From Thermothelomyces thermophilus ATCC 42464 (taxonomy: Eukaryota; Ascomycota; Sordariomycetes; Sordariales; Chaetomiaceae), in assembly GCF_000226095.1 (NCBI RefSeq), contig NC_016476.1, forward strand, positions 1,984,001-2,048,000: a DNA stretch of 64,000 bases, written 5' to 3'. Below, piece by piece: positions 26,214 to 36,369 of this stretch (position 1 is the stretch's first letter; every line of letters begins with the position of its first letter). The notes below the pieces were generated by a model that worked only from the letters and a program-made list of their open reading frames with translations, had not been told where the DNA came from and did no database searches. The position numbers and the translations under genes were made by a program.

Positions 26214-27177
26214 TGGGTGAACGGAGACAACAGCTATAGCAGCCATTGTATAGGGCAATGCTTGCTATAGAGAGTATAGGTGGCTTGAAGTGAAATTGGA
26301 TACGATATTTGGCTGGCAGCTTGGAGACGTTAGTCCGACGATGGTAAAGGACCTGTTAGATGAGAACTGTCTGGCGTTTAAATACTACCCTCGGGGTGTC
26401 TTGGGAGACCGGAATAGAGCAGATAACTCATACGTACTTCACGCGAGCTTCACGCGACATTTACACAGACGAGGCATTTTGCGAGCCCCAAGGGAGATGC
26501 ACTGTACAGAGGATGGTCTGGAGCATGCTGCCTAAATCATGCACCATTTTGGGTAACCGAGTCCAATCAGTCATGGGCATTGATGCGCCTTGCTCGGTGA
26601 GACTGCATCGCCTTTTCGGTGCTCAAGAATCTTTCATGCAGGCGCAGGATAAAGGGCGGCTCCTCTTGATTGGCTGTGGTGTGCTGTGTGCGGGCCAGCT
26701 AATCGGCGAGGCTGTGAAACGACAATTGTGGTGCCATCGAGACCCTCTTCGGGGAACAGACCATGCTTAAGAATTCCCTTTGCCTGATTTATTGTCCACG
26801 TCATGGGGTGTGCACACTAAGCAGCAATACAACGGTCGCCATGGAGAAGCTGGCGGTGTGATGTCTTTTCGCTATCCACAACGTGGGTGTACTATAAGAC
26901 GCGCTTGGTCTGTTTAGTTGTTGCGCGATGAGCAAGCAGGTTTGTCCCGCCTATGCGCGTCCACAACCACGCTCCGCGCTATAGGCGATCGGCTAAATAT
27001 TAGCCGACCCTGTCTGCACCGATTGGCGGGATCAGGCCACAAGGGGTCCCGGGAACGCCAGTCCTTGTTCCGATATGTTTGGAACATGACGTTTTTGCTC
27101 CCGTAAGTCTGTTCTACGCGCCTGCCATGATCCAACGGACATGAAATTCAAGTAGATCATTTGAGACGCTGCTATAT
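26214..27177. other. No recognisable gene
   Basis: Gene-like base composition with short open frames (26290-26535 and 26360-26770 plus), none recognisable. Possibly decayed gene or promoter sequence. Confidence 0.35.
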
Positions 27178-27418
27178 GTTCCTGCGTGCTCCTGTAACAG
27201 CAGCCTATTCTCGACGTGCCTGATTGTTCCTGCATGTTTCCAGGTATATCTGCAACTCTGCAGGCTATGATAGCGCTCGTCCCGCCTTTATCTTATATAG
27301 ACAGGGCTTCCAATTGTCCTGCCATAGGGGGAGAGGAGTTTATCCGTTTATTCCTACATGCTCCTACAAAAGCAGCCTCATTTTTGACATATCTGATTGT
27401 TCCTATATATTTCTCCTA
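27178..27418 (+). repeat. Diverged direct repeat of about 66 bp, two copies
   Basis: 27178-27243 and 27352-27418 share the order TTCCTRCRTGCTCCT, AGCAGCCT, TGATTGTTCCT with C/T and G/A differences. The second copy has more TA and is the more RIP-mutated. Confidence 0.6.
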
Positions 27419-27439
27419 ATTGCTTTGCCCCTAGCTATT

Positions 27440-27763
27440 TAAGCCAAGGGCTTTACTATAGGGGAAAGTAGTATATTAGTAAGGGTAATACTAATAGTAA
27501 AAGGTAACGTTATCAAGATATTAATAATATATATAAGGTTATAGAGGTTGTTCTATACTAGAGATATGATGATCTATACTAGCTTACTATCTAGGCCTAT
27601 AGGTATATTAAGCTAGTTTTAGTTACTAGATAGGAGGCCTAGTTATAATGCTTATAGCATTCTAATATTAATAGTTTCGTTCTTATATATTATTAGTAAG
27701 GTAATATAGCTCCTTTATTATATATAATTAACAATAGTAGGAATAGGGTAAAGAGTAGCGTAA
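27440..27763. repeat. Short RIP-degraded strip
   Basis: About 320 bp of TA-rich, CA/TG-poor DNA inside the gene island. No terminal repeats were seen. Could be a solo remnant of a transposon or a RIP-hit duplicate. Confidence 0.45.
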
Positions 27764-28631
27764 GGAGATCATCGACAGAAAACCATAGGCATGTTTAGAG
27801 TAGGAATACCTATTCGCTTACCATCCTATAAGTATAAGAATGCCAGTAGTACTATAGAACTACGCCTAGTCTCCCCCTATGCGTTTGCAGCTTCGAGTAC
27901 TATAACCGTTGCTTACAACACAGACCTATCAGAGGAGCAGTCGAGACGTATACGAAGGTAAGACGCTTGGTATGGAGTTAATATGACACCAATCTGAACC
28001 TCAAGTACCAAAGTACCCTTATTCTCAGGCCTATCTGTATGCCCCTGATTCTCGAAACACTTGTGAAGGATGCACATTGACTGTTTACAGAACCATTCTC
28101 CTGAGTACACATGTTTGAGGCTGTTCATCATGCCTAGCTTGACACAGAACCTAAGCGAGCAGACCAGTGGACAGACTAGACATGATGATACCTCTACCAT
28201 TTCTAATAACGCCAATACAAAAGAGTGACCCTGCTCAGCAGGAGACACCCGCCTTGAAGACCCTCCGAGACCTGCGACCCCTGATTTGGGTACAGACACA
28301 GCGGGTGATCCTGAACCTATCATACTTCCCCCGGTGGGTTCCCTTCGAGTCAGCTGACCGAGACTGGACTAACAGGAGAACTGAGCAGATCAACGCTCCG
28401 AATGACTCGTCTGAGAACCCGAAGGGAGACCTGGACAAAGCTGTCCCGGAAGTTGCCAATCCGCCTCCAGGTCCCGCCAGCGGCGATGGAGGTGTGAGCC
28501 CTTACATAGATGTTTTTATAGCAGATGTCGTGGACCAAGTAGAGGCTCTACCACTAGCCCCTGGCGATGACTTTATGCAACGCCTTGACGACGAGGCAAC
28601 AGACAAAATGGGTTTCCCTAAAATCGGATAA
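27764..28631 (+). pseudogene. Relic of an unidentified gene, copy 1
   Basis: The first 400 bp are a diverged duplicate of 29186-29402, with about 130 bp extra (about 27946-28078). In the plus direction one frame reads through the shared segment F-A-A-S, S-E-E-Q and on to about 28345, with a TGA where TGG is likely. The following frame (F-E-S-A-D-R-D-W to the stop at 28631) continues in a natural-looking acidic sequence. This suggests one ancestral gene with at least one nonsense change and one frameshift near 28345. No domain was recognised. Confidence 0.4.
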
Positions 28632-29185
28632 ATAAGGTAAGGTGATTTACAAGCGAGGGTCCTATATGAAGCGAAAGCCAACTCTAATGAACTTCTGAAA
28701 GGCATGTGCGTAGGAAAAGCATTAAGAAATTGCGAGCGCGATACTGGAACCGGAGTTCTTCCCGGTCACAATACAATTGGCGGAACACAGGCACGGCTCG
28801 TGCAGAGCAGAAAGGTAACAGTGCTCCCGATTGCTTTACCCCTTGCTGCTCAAGTCGGGGGTCCTGCTATAGGGAAAGCGGTCCGTCGGTAAGGCCGATG
28901 CTGTTAAGATAATAATGCACGTTGGATCGCAGAGGTCTTCCAGAATAGAGACGCAATGATCTGACTCACGATCCATGTCAGCAGTTGCATCTAGCCAGTT
29001 TCGGTTGCCAAATGGGTGATCGGCTACGACAGGAACGTGGGGCGAAGGTATACAAGGAGAATTTTTGTGGCAGATACGGGAACAAAATTACAGCACCTAA
29101 CAGATGTAGTTTAGTTTGAGGTTAATGTGGCCCCTTGTCCTGATCAGCCACGAGAGGAAAGGGGAGCGGGGTGAAAACGTGCATA
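28632..29185. other. No supported gene
   Basis: Mixed composition, short open frames only. It separates the two relic copies. Confidence 0.35.
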
Positions 29186-29537
29186 AGGAGATCATCGTCC
29201 TGTAGCACGTACAAGAATGCCTCTTTTCTTTCAAGAACTTCATCACCAACACCACGGAAACACGCTTGGTCACCTGTGCATTTGCAGCTTCGAGATAGTG
29301 CAACCACTGCCTAACAGACCCATCGGAGGAGCAGTTCGACTGCTTATAGAACTATTATTTGAGGCCGTCCATGCCTGGCTCGATACCAAACCCTCGCGAC
29401 CGGACCTTGGGGACAAACTGGACATGATAGTAGCGACCTTTCGCTACTTTCTAGATATAGGTATTGCTTATTTTAGTAGCTTAGCCGAAGGTAGGGCTAT
29501 AATGCTATCCCGTTATATTATAGGGATCGAGATCTAA
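29186..29537 (+). pseudogene. Relic of the same unidentified gene, copy 2
   Basis: Matches copy 1 from the AAGGAGATCATCG word (29186) through GCAGCTTCGAG and CATCGGAGGAGCAG to about 29402. The 29217-29537 plus frame is open (106 codons), with a helical-looking R-L-L-I-E-L-L-F-E-A-V-H-A-W stretch, then runs into RIP-type DNA. Function unknown. Confidence 0.4.
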
Positions 29538-29882
29538 GATCTAAAATCTAAGATCTAAAATCGCTAAAATAAGCTTTATAGTCTATATAGCGACTATCAA
29601 GCTACATTAGAAGGGCATTATAGAGATCTAACAGTCTCCTTACGTCTATAGTCTCTAGAAACTTAGGTAAGTAGTGTTTACGGTCCGTAGTCTCTAGAAA
29701 CGCTACTTAGCGGCATCTATAGTAATCTATTAAGCTAACTTATAGGCTAGTTATAAGGAAGCTAGATCTATAAGTGAAGCGATAGCAAATCTGTTCGTAA
29801 AAGCCTAGACCCTAGTATAGCCAAGAAATCTACTCTCGAAGGACATTATCTTAGGCATCGGCTCGGTTTACTAGATGTTCTA
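29525..29882. repeat. RIP-like strip with GATCTAA short tandem repeat
   Basis: 29531-29563 holds repeats of the word GATCTAARAT. The rest is TA-rich and contains two near copies of TAGTCTCTAGAAAC (about 29657 and 29688). No coding was seen. Confidence 0.5.
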
Positions 29883-30851
29883 CTAGTCACTACTAGTGGC
29901 TATAATGCTATAATGCTTCTCTATAAATGCCGAGACGAAATCTCGTTTCTTCGAAGAAGGACCGTAGTAGTATACTAGGTCAAACTTACGCTTAGACGAG
30001 AGCTGGTCACCCGGCTGGTGCAGCCTATATAGCACGGGTGCGGAGCCACCAAATGCGGAGCCGCCAAACGCTAGGCGGTCAAACTGACCACCAGTCCCCT
30101 CCGTCGCCTTTTGGTAGGAAGCAAGAGAGTAGGGCAATCTGGAAGCGCCGTTTTCGTGGAGATGATCATAGAAGGCACTGCTGTTCGAACTGTCCTTGAC
30201 ATTGCTCTGCTGCATGGTCGTGTTGGTTCGCCATAGGTGAAGCGGCGCGTCTTTGGGGCTCCTGTCTGACAGCTTCTCGAAGACAACATTTGACGACAAA
30301 TACTGATAGCCTCCACCTGTAATTAAAGACTGGATTCGCGAAGAATCTGATTTGGTCATCTCGTGTTTGGGCATCTTGAACTTGTAGCCGTACAGCTGAG
30401 TTCGAGGAGATATTGCATATATGTCCCTATTCAAGACGTAGGCAAACCAAATGAACTCGGTAAGAGGAAAGATCTGCCAGTCGCAACCAAGGGGGCCAAT
30501 GGGCCTTGGATAAAGTCCATTTGGCAAACGGTCCGTAATATTAGCCTCACCGGCGTACACCTGGCGCAAGCAACAGTTCTGAGATGATGCTGCATGACGA
30601 AAAACCCCCCGATGTGATCCGAGCATCCCCCCCTTACCTATGTCATTTCTGCTTTGGCCGGAGAGGGGGTGGCAAAGGGAGAACGACGGCGAGACGGGAC
30701 CACCCAGCAGGGGATTCTGCACTGCGCACACAAACGGGGACCTAATCAATCCACTCAAAATGGCGGCCTTTAAGAGACTGATGGGGGAGATATCGAAGTA
30801 AGTACCCGCGAAAACGTTTAGGGAACCTTCGGCGTTCCACCGAATCATCAT
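29883..30851 (-). CDS. Hypothetical protein, doubtful 322-codon ORF
   Basis: Uninterrupted minus-strand frame of 322 codons in GC-balanced DNA, unlikely by chance but not recognised. It has a central S-S-R-I-Q-S-L-I-T-G-G-G-Y stretch, a tandem G-G-S-A-F-G-G-S-A repeat and a C-terminus that lies in RIP-type DNA. A GTAAGG...CTCAG pair inside it would not keep the frame, so no intron is called. Its first 30 codons are antisense to exon 1 of the BTB gene, so the true start may be further in, or the ORF may be spurious. Confidence 0.35.
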   Translation of the reverse strand: MMIRWNAEGSLNVFAGTYFDISPISLLKAAILSGLIRSPFVCAVQNPLLGGPVSPSFSLCHPLSGQSRNDIGKGGMLGSHRGVFRHAASSQNCCLRQVYAGEANITDRLPNGLYPRPIGPLGCDWQIFPLTEFIWFAYVLNRDIYAISPRTQLYGYKFKMPKHEMTKSDSSRIQSLITGGGYQYLSSNVVFEKLSDRSPKDAPLHLWRTNTTMQQSNVKDSSNSSAFYDHLHENGASRLPYSLASYQKATEGTGGQFDRLAFGGSAFGGSAPVLYRLHQPGDQLSSKRKFDLVYYYGPSSKKRDFVSAFIEKHYSIIATSSD

Positions 30852-31706
30852 TCCTCTCCTCTCTAGTCACGTCTTAAAGCGTCCGTTCACAACGACAGGG
30901 CCCGTGAAAGGGAAGAATTTACCGACTTCGTACTGGTCTGCGGCCCCGAGAGGTTTCCAGTCCACAAAGTCATCATCTGCAGCCAGTCGAAGGTGTTCCA
31001 TGAGGCTTGCAGCAAGCCATTCAAGGTGAGCAGTCGCCCGAATCTGCTTCAGATTCATATTACCAACGCGTTGCAGGAGGCAGCATTAGGGGAGTACGAA
31101 ATAGCTGAACAATCGCCGGCAATGGTGCGGCGGATGGTAGAATACTTCTACACCGGCAACTATAAGGACTGCGGCGAACCCACGCAAGATCCGAGCAAGG
31201 AAACGCCCGAGTGTAGCGACGAGGAGGGGCTCACGGCTTTGTGTATCCACGCGAGGGTGTTCGCTTTAGCCGAAATGTACCAGGTGGACGGCCTGCAGAG
31301 CTTGGCTGTCACCAAGTACGGCAAGGCGCTCGCGAGAAGCACCAACATCCAGGACCTCCTTGATTCGATTCCGGACGTGTATCAGCTGACTCCCTGCACC
31401 GTCCGGGCTCTTCGCGACAAGGCAATCGTGGGCCTTCGTGTTGAGCTAGGGGGGACGACACGGCTGCACCAATTTGCCGGTGCTAACCCTGCCGCTTCCG
31501 GAGATCAGAGCGGAGGAGCTGCCGACAGTCTAATGGCGGTTTACGACGAGCTTGCCACCGAATCGCCCGAGTTTCTGAAGGATCTGCTAAGCTCGTATAT
31601 CCGAACCCCTCTGCTAGGACGGTGCTACAATTGCGGTCTACAGCCTACGGAGCCCTTGCAGATGAAGTGTTTGACGTGTGGCAAGGGCGGAGCCAGTCTA
31701 ATGTGA
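30760..31706 (+). CDS. BTB/POZ domain protein with C-terminal Cys pairs
   Basis: Three exons: 30760-30797, 30911-31025 and 31077-31706, 260 residues. The 113-nt first intron (GTAAGT...GAAAG) is chosen because it alone joins the N-terminal M-A-A-F-K-R-L-M-G-E-I-S to the BTB frame. The second (51 nt, GTGAGC...TTGCAG) is a multiple of three and so is easily missed. The BTB fold follows its usual order: T-D-F-V-L-V-C-G, F-P-V-H-K-V-I-I-C, S-K-V-F-H-E-A-C, then M-V-E-Y-F-Y-T-G-N-Y near residues 60-75, then the A-R-V-F-A-L-A-E-M-Y helix. The C-terminus has C-Y-N-C and C-L-T-C pairs, a possible zinc ribbon. BTB domains mediate dimerisation and often link substrates to CUL3 ligases; the partner here is unknown. 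Confidence 0.85.
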
Positions 31707-32463
31707 TAGGTCTCGTATATAGAGTTAGCAGCACTGGCATTCCGGCCTGTTCATTGCGGAGGTGACAAACAGTCGCTCTAACATGTGATCGGAAAGGTCG
31801 GTCCTGCCGCACTCCGAAGCTCGGTAATGGAGCTAGGTCGAGGAAATACACGATACGTCGGTTCGCAGGGGGATTTGTATGTACAAGTCGTTCGTTATAG
31901 TGGAGAACACCGGTAATGGAGATATGAATGGGTGATTTCGGTGATCGCAAAACTTGTGAGTGTGATCGACCTCTCGGCCTAGTCTCCGCAAACCTATAAT
32001 AACGCGGCTACTTCATGACCTCAGAGACCCGTTACGTGTAATTTAAGACAGCTTTAGGAATGCTAAATAGATTCAGATTATAGATTCTTAAGTCAAGACA
32101 ATAGGATTGTCGAAACTCGAATAGGGCTCATCCTTCGCCTTCTTCCCCAGCCTTCTCATAGGCTGTCTTGACATACGGCCACTGAGCGTACAAGCAAGCG
32201 GCCGTCTCGGAATGGAACCAATCCCTATGCTACAGGAAAGGCTTACCCTCTTCTTCAGATCCCGTACCTAGCTGCCGTACTCCCACTCGACCTAGTAATC
32301 GCAGAGACTGTCCCACCCTCCCTAAGAAGCCTTGGTAAGGTTAATATAACCATCGCGGTGGTATCGACTTGTTTGTTGCTTAATAATCGGTTTTCCCTGG
32401 ATTTCTGTCCTAGGCAGCTTTGCCTTCGCAATCTTTTGACATTTACCCCCTACCACGATCACT
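31707..32463. other. Intergenic between BTB and fasciclin genes
   Basis: No coding recognised. The last 150 bp are pyrimidine-rich on the plus strand, typical of a fungal promoter/5' UTR upstream of the ATG at 32464. Confidence 0.5.
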
Positions 32464-33740
32464 ATGGTCCTACTCCGACATCCCACGGCCGTTCTGGCCC
32501 TCATTTCCTCCCTTCTTCTCTCCCCGGCCGTTCAGGCTGCCAGCTTAGAGAGCGTGCTTGCCGACCAGGCCAATCTCACCATGTTTCGCGGTCTTGTCAA
32601 GGTGAGAACATCGAATGTCTACCTAATTAATCAGTATAAGGGCATGTTCCTCCCCGGTTTGGCTGGGACTGACAGCAGCAGAAACACGCCAAGCTCTTTG
32701 CCGAGCTGCCCAAAAACATCACGGTGGCGGCGCCCAATGACTTTGCCTTCGATAAGCAGGCAGACTGGAACAGCTACGACAAGAACACCGTCCAGGAAAC
32801 GCTCAAGTACCACATCCTCAAGGGCACGATCGACATGCCTTCGATCGTCAAGGGAGACTCGATCTGGGCCGCAACGACGCTGACCGACCGCAACTACTCG
32901 ACCGTGACGGGGGGCCAGCACCTGATTCTGACCAAGCAGCCCGGCGGCGAGGTCGTCTTCACCTCGGGCTTCGCCACCCGCGGCACCGTCGTGGTCGAGG
33001 ACCTCCAGTTCGATAGCGGTCTGGTCCAGATCACCGACTCCGTCATGCACGTGCCCGAGACGCTCGAGTCGACGGCCCGGAACGCCTACAAGGACCTGGC
33101 CGCCTTCGTCGGCGCGCTCTACGCCACTGACCTGTACGACGAGGTGGCCGGGTGGGAGGACGTGACCATCTTCGCGCCACGCAACGCCGCCTTCCAGCAG
33201 CTGGCGGGCACCTTCGCGGCCATGGACCGGGACGACCTGCGCCGGGTGCTGCGCTACCACGTGGTGCCGGGCCGGTTGTCGCACGTGTGGGAGCTCCGCA
33301 ACGCGAGCGCGCTGGCGTCGGCCGACGGCGGCACCGAGGTCGCCATCACGCGGCAGGCCAACTCCATCTTCGTCAACTCGGCCGAGATCATCCAGCCCGA
33401 CATCCTCCTGGCCAACGGCGTCGCCCACCTGATCGACAACGTCCTCGACCCCGGCCAGCCCGACGCGCGCCCGGACTTCTCCCTCACCACCCAGCAGCCC
33501 CCCGTCTTCACCCCGCTCGGCACCGCCACGGCCACCGGCGCCAACGTGCCCACCCCGTTCGCCTCCAACCTGCCCTGCACCCCCAGCTGCGTGGGGGGGA
33601 CCCGGGCCACGGCGGCGCCCACGGGCTCCGGAGGCGCCGATTCGAGCAACGCCGGCGGCGCGCTGCCGAGGTGTACGGGGCTGGCGGGTGCGGGCCTCGG
33701 CATCGGGTTGGCGGTGGGCGCCATCATGGCTGGCTTCTAA
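32464..33740 (+). CDS. GPI-anchored protein with two fasciclin (FAS1) domains
   Basis: Two exons, 32464-32601 and 32682-33740, about 398 residues. Residues 1-25 form a signal peptide with a hydrophobic core and A-V-Q-A cleavage-like end. FAS1 domain 1 begins at S-L-E-S-V-L-A-D and includes N-I-T-V-A-A-P-N-D-F-A-F and L-K-Y-H-I-L. Domain 2 includes V-T-I-F-A-P-R-N-A-A-F, L-R-Y-H-V-V-P-G and G-V-A-H-L-I-D-N-V-L. A Ser/Thr/Gly-rich stalk precedes a hydrophobic C-terminus (G-A-G-L-G-I-G-L-A-V-G-A), the pattern of a GPI signal. FAS1 proteins act at the cell surface in adhesion or in vacuole/membrane sorting. Third-position GC is very high. The acceptor has three consecutive CAG-type sites (32671-32681), so one or two Gln may be added. 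Confidence 0.92.
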
Positions 33741-34880
33741 AGCATGGGCAGGGATATTGTACATACCAAGTAGCGTCTGCCTACCGACCTAGCTTACCCA
33801 CCCGTGCGTGCTCCTCTAAACCGCTGGGTTCATTGACGAGGCAGTTGGGGCGAGATGTTATATTAGACGTCGAATCTCTTTGTATGCGCTGATACCCCCT
33901 TTTTCCTTTCTTCGAGGGAAATGAATATAAAATTTACATCCAAATCAAAAACATACTCCTGTCGTATTGTTTCTCCAGCACCTTCACGTGTCATGGTTGG
34001 CTATGATTCATCGGGAGTGGTGAGGAAACGGTCTTCTACCCGAGGAGTACGAGATGCGAGATCGCGTTGCACCATGACACGGCACAGCACCGTCTCAACC
34101 CGAGAGTCCGGACATCTCCTTTCAAACGAGCCCCGGAAATGCTTTTTCCGAGGCTCTTGATGTCGCCTGCATTTGCTGCCGGGTGCCTTTCTTCCCACGT
34201 TCGCTCGGCTGAATACGGACATCAGGAAATAATTAGGTCCTTGTGATCGACGGCCCCTTATTACGTGCGGCATAACAGCCCCTGAGCACCTTCTAAATAT
34301 GAGGCTTTCCGTTTTCCACTGGCGCGTCCCCCCTTTTGCCATTGGAAGCCGAGAGGGTTGCTAGATGCTACGCTCCAGTAGACCACAACAGCACCAACTC
34401 CTCGAGGGGAAAAAAAAAAGAGACAGTCAAACCATCCACATATTATCAACCATCAATTAATGGCACCTGCGCGGCTCACTTGCCCCCGTGGCGCCCAACA
34501 AGATTTCCCCTTCCGCCGCATTCCGATTTACCTTCTCGACAGGGCAACCGCCTTTGCCGCTGTTGTCGTGTCTTGCGCCCTAAATAGCATCTGCGGCCGC
34601 CGTCGCTGCCGACTCGGACCAGGGGCCCACCCTCTCCTCCCGCCACTCTCGCTCGCCCTGTTCGACGAGGGATTCGCGCAGGCCGCTTCGCGGCCTCTAC
34701 CCTCTGGCCCTGCATATTTTTCCCCACACTGTAGCCAGCCCACTTTTCCATTTCCACACAACCAACCAACCAACCAACCTAATCAATCGATCGATCGATC
34801 AATCAATTCCAACCACCACAACCACCACAAATCGCTTACACGCGCGCATTTGAGCCTGCACAACAGAAAAAAATCGCTAG
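33741..34880. other. Intergenic; promoter-like flank cut off by a transposon block
   Basis: After the fasciclin 3' flank (to about 34.3 kb) comes a CT-rich stretch with (CCAA)n at about 34762-34779 and (GATC)n at about 34786-34800, then CCACAACCACCACAA. This resembles a fungal 5' UTR. No gene follows: TA-rich RIP DNA begins at about 34,880. The gene it belonged to may have been displaced or destroyed. Confidence 0.45.
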
Positions 34881-35070
34881 CCACGTTACTATAAGTATTC
34901 TATAGCTATGGTAATTTTTTTATAGTCTTTCTAACATAGTTTTACATGGTATAGCTATACCACCCGTGCTCTCTGATTCCGAGGAGCCGTTTGACTTGAT
35001 CGAACAGGACCCGGCCTAGCTAAGCAGCCCTTACACCCCTTACCTTCCCTGTAGCCCTAGTAGTAATAGC

Positions 35071-35267
<197 letters not shown>

Positions 35268-36300
35268 AGCTAGAAGCCTACTACTAAAGCTATAATAATT
35301 GATAGGCTTCTTATAGATATATAAGGTAAAATGGTATAGGTTATTAGGAAAGATAAAGTAATAGCCCTATATAATAATATAGCTAGAAAGACTAAGTATA
35401 TTAAGAATATACTTACCTTGTCTATAAGTTATAAACTTATAGCCCTATAGAGCCTAATTAATAACTATAATAGATTATTTGCTATATCTTAGTCTATAAT
35501 AATAGTAAAGGAGGTAACTATAAAATTAATACTAAGCGCCTTACTAACCTTAAGGCGCTACTTATATATATTATAAGCAAGCCTATAAAATCCCCTTATA
35601 CCTATTATAGCAAGGGTATAGGCCTGTTTTTAAAGTATATTATATTAAATGATAATACTAGTATAGACGCCTATTCTAGCTATTATTATAACTCCGAAAC
35701 TAAGCGTTATACCTTTTACTAGGGCGATAAAAGTAAGTTAACTTATAGGTATAGTTAAAAAAATACTAATAGGTTAATCTAAAGTAAGAAACTCTACAAA
35801 AAACCTCGTAAAAGCATATAGTGGAGGAAGAGCTTATATAAACCGGTTTATATGTAAAGAGAAAGAAGTAGTAAAGCAAGCAAGGACCGAAAAAAACTGG
35901 TACTAGCAAGTAATAAGGCCGTAAAAATATAGTCTCTCCTTTTCTTAGCGAATAGGAGGAATCTAAAGAATCTAAAGGCTCTATCTTATTAGTCGACGTA
36001 TCTTTATACCCCCTTATAACTATAGCTATATATATACCTATCCCTAGCTCTCGCTATAGGTGTGATTTTAACCTGCTTTATAGCTATAAAGAGTCTAACC
36101 CTCTGCCTTTTACCTACCCTCCCTTTCTACCTACTATAGGTTTTCTAGCTATATAGGCCTTAAGCTATATTAATTATATCTATATACTATTTCTAGGCCT
36201 ATCTTCTAATAAAGAGTATAACCTTAGAATAGCATTAGTAGATATTAGTAATCTGTTATAGAGGTCTGCTAATAATAGGGAGAAATAGAGGTATAAAAGG

Positions 36301-36369
36301 GCCTATAAAATAGGCTATAAGATAGGCTATAAGATAAGCTATAAGATAGGTTATAAGATAGGCTATAAT
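36301..36369 (+). repeat. 12-bp tandem repeat (about 5.5 units)
   Basis: Unit ATAGGCTATAAG with single G/A changes. In the plus reading frame it encodes repeated G-Y-K-I tetrapeptides. Confidence 0.85.

Noticed and set aside
30851-30867. Acceptor CTCTCTAG at 30866 as the end of BTB intron 1
   Set aside because: Good polypyrimidine tract, but joining it to exon 1 puts the BTB domain out of frame; the acceptor at 30910 restores it exactly.
32631-33764. 377-codon open frame on the minus strand
   Set aside because: It is the antisense shadow of the GC-rich fasciclin gene; its Arg/Gly/Val-heavy composition and the clear FAS1 domains on the plus strand decide for the latter.
34786-34806. (GATC)n and (CCAA)n words as a CRISPR-like or regulatory array
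   Set aside because: Plain short microsatellites in a promoter-like region; no spaced repeats anywhere in the window suggest CRISPR.
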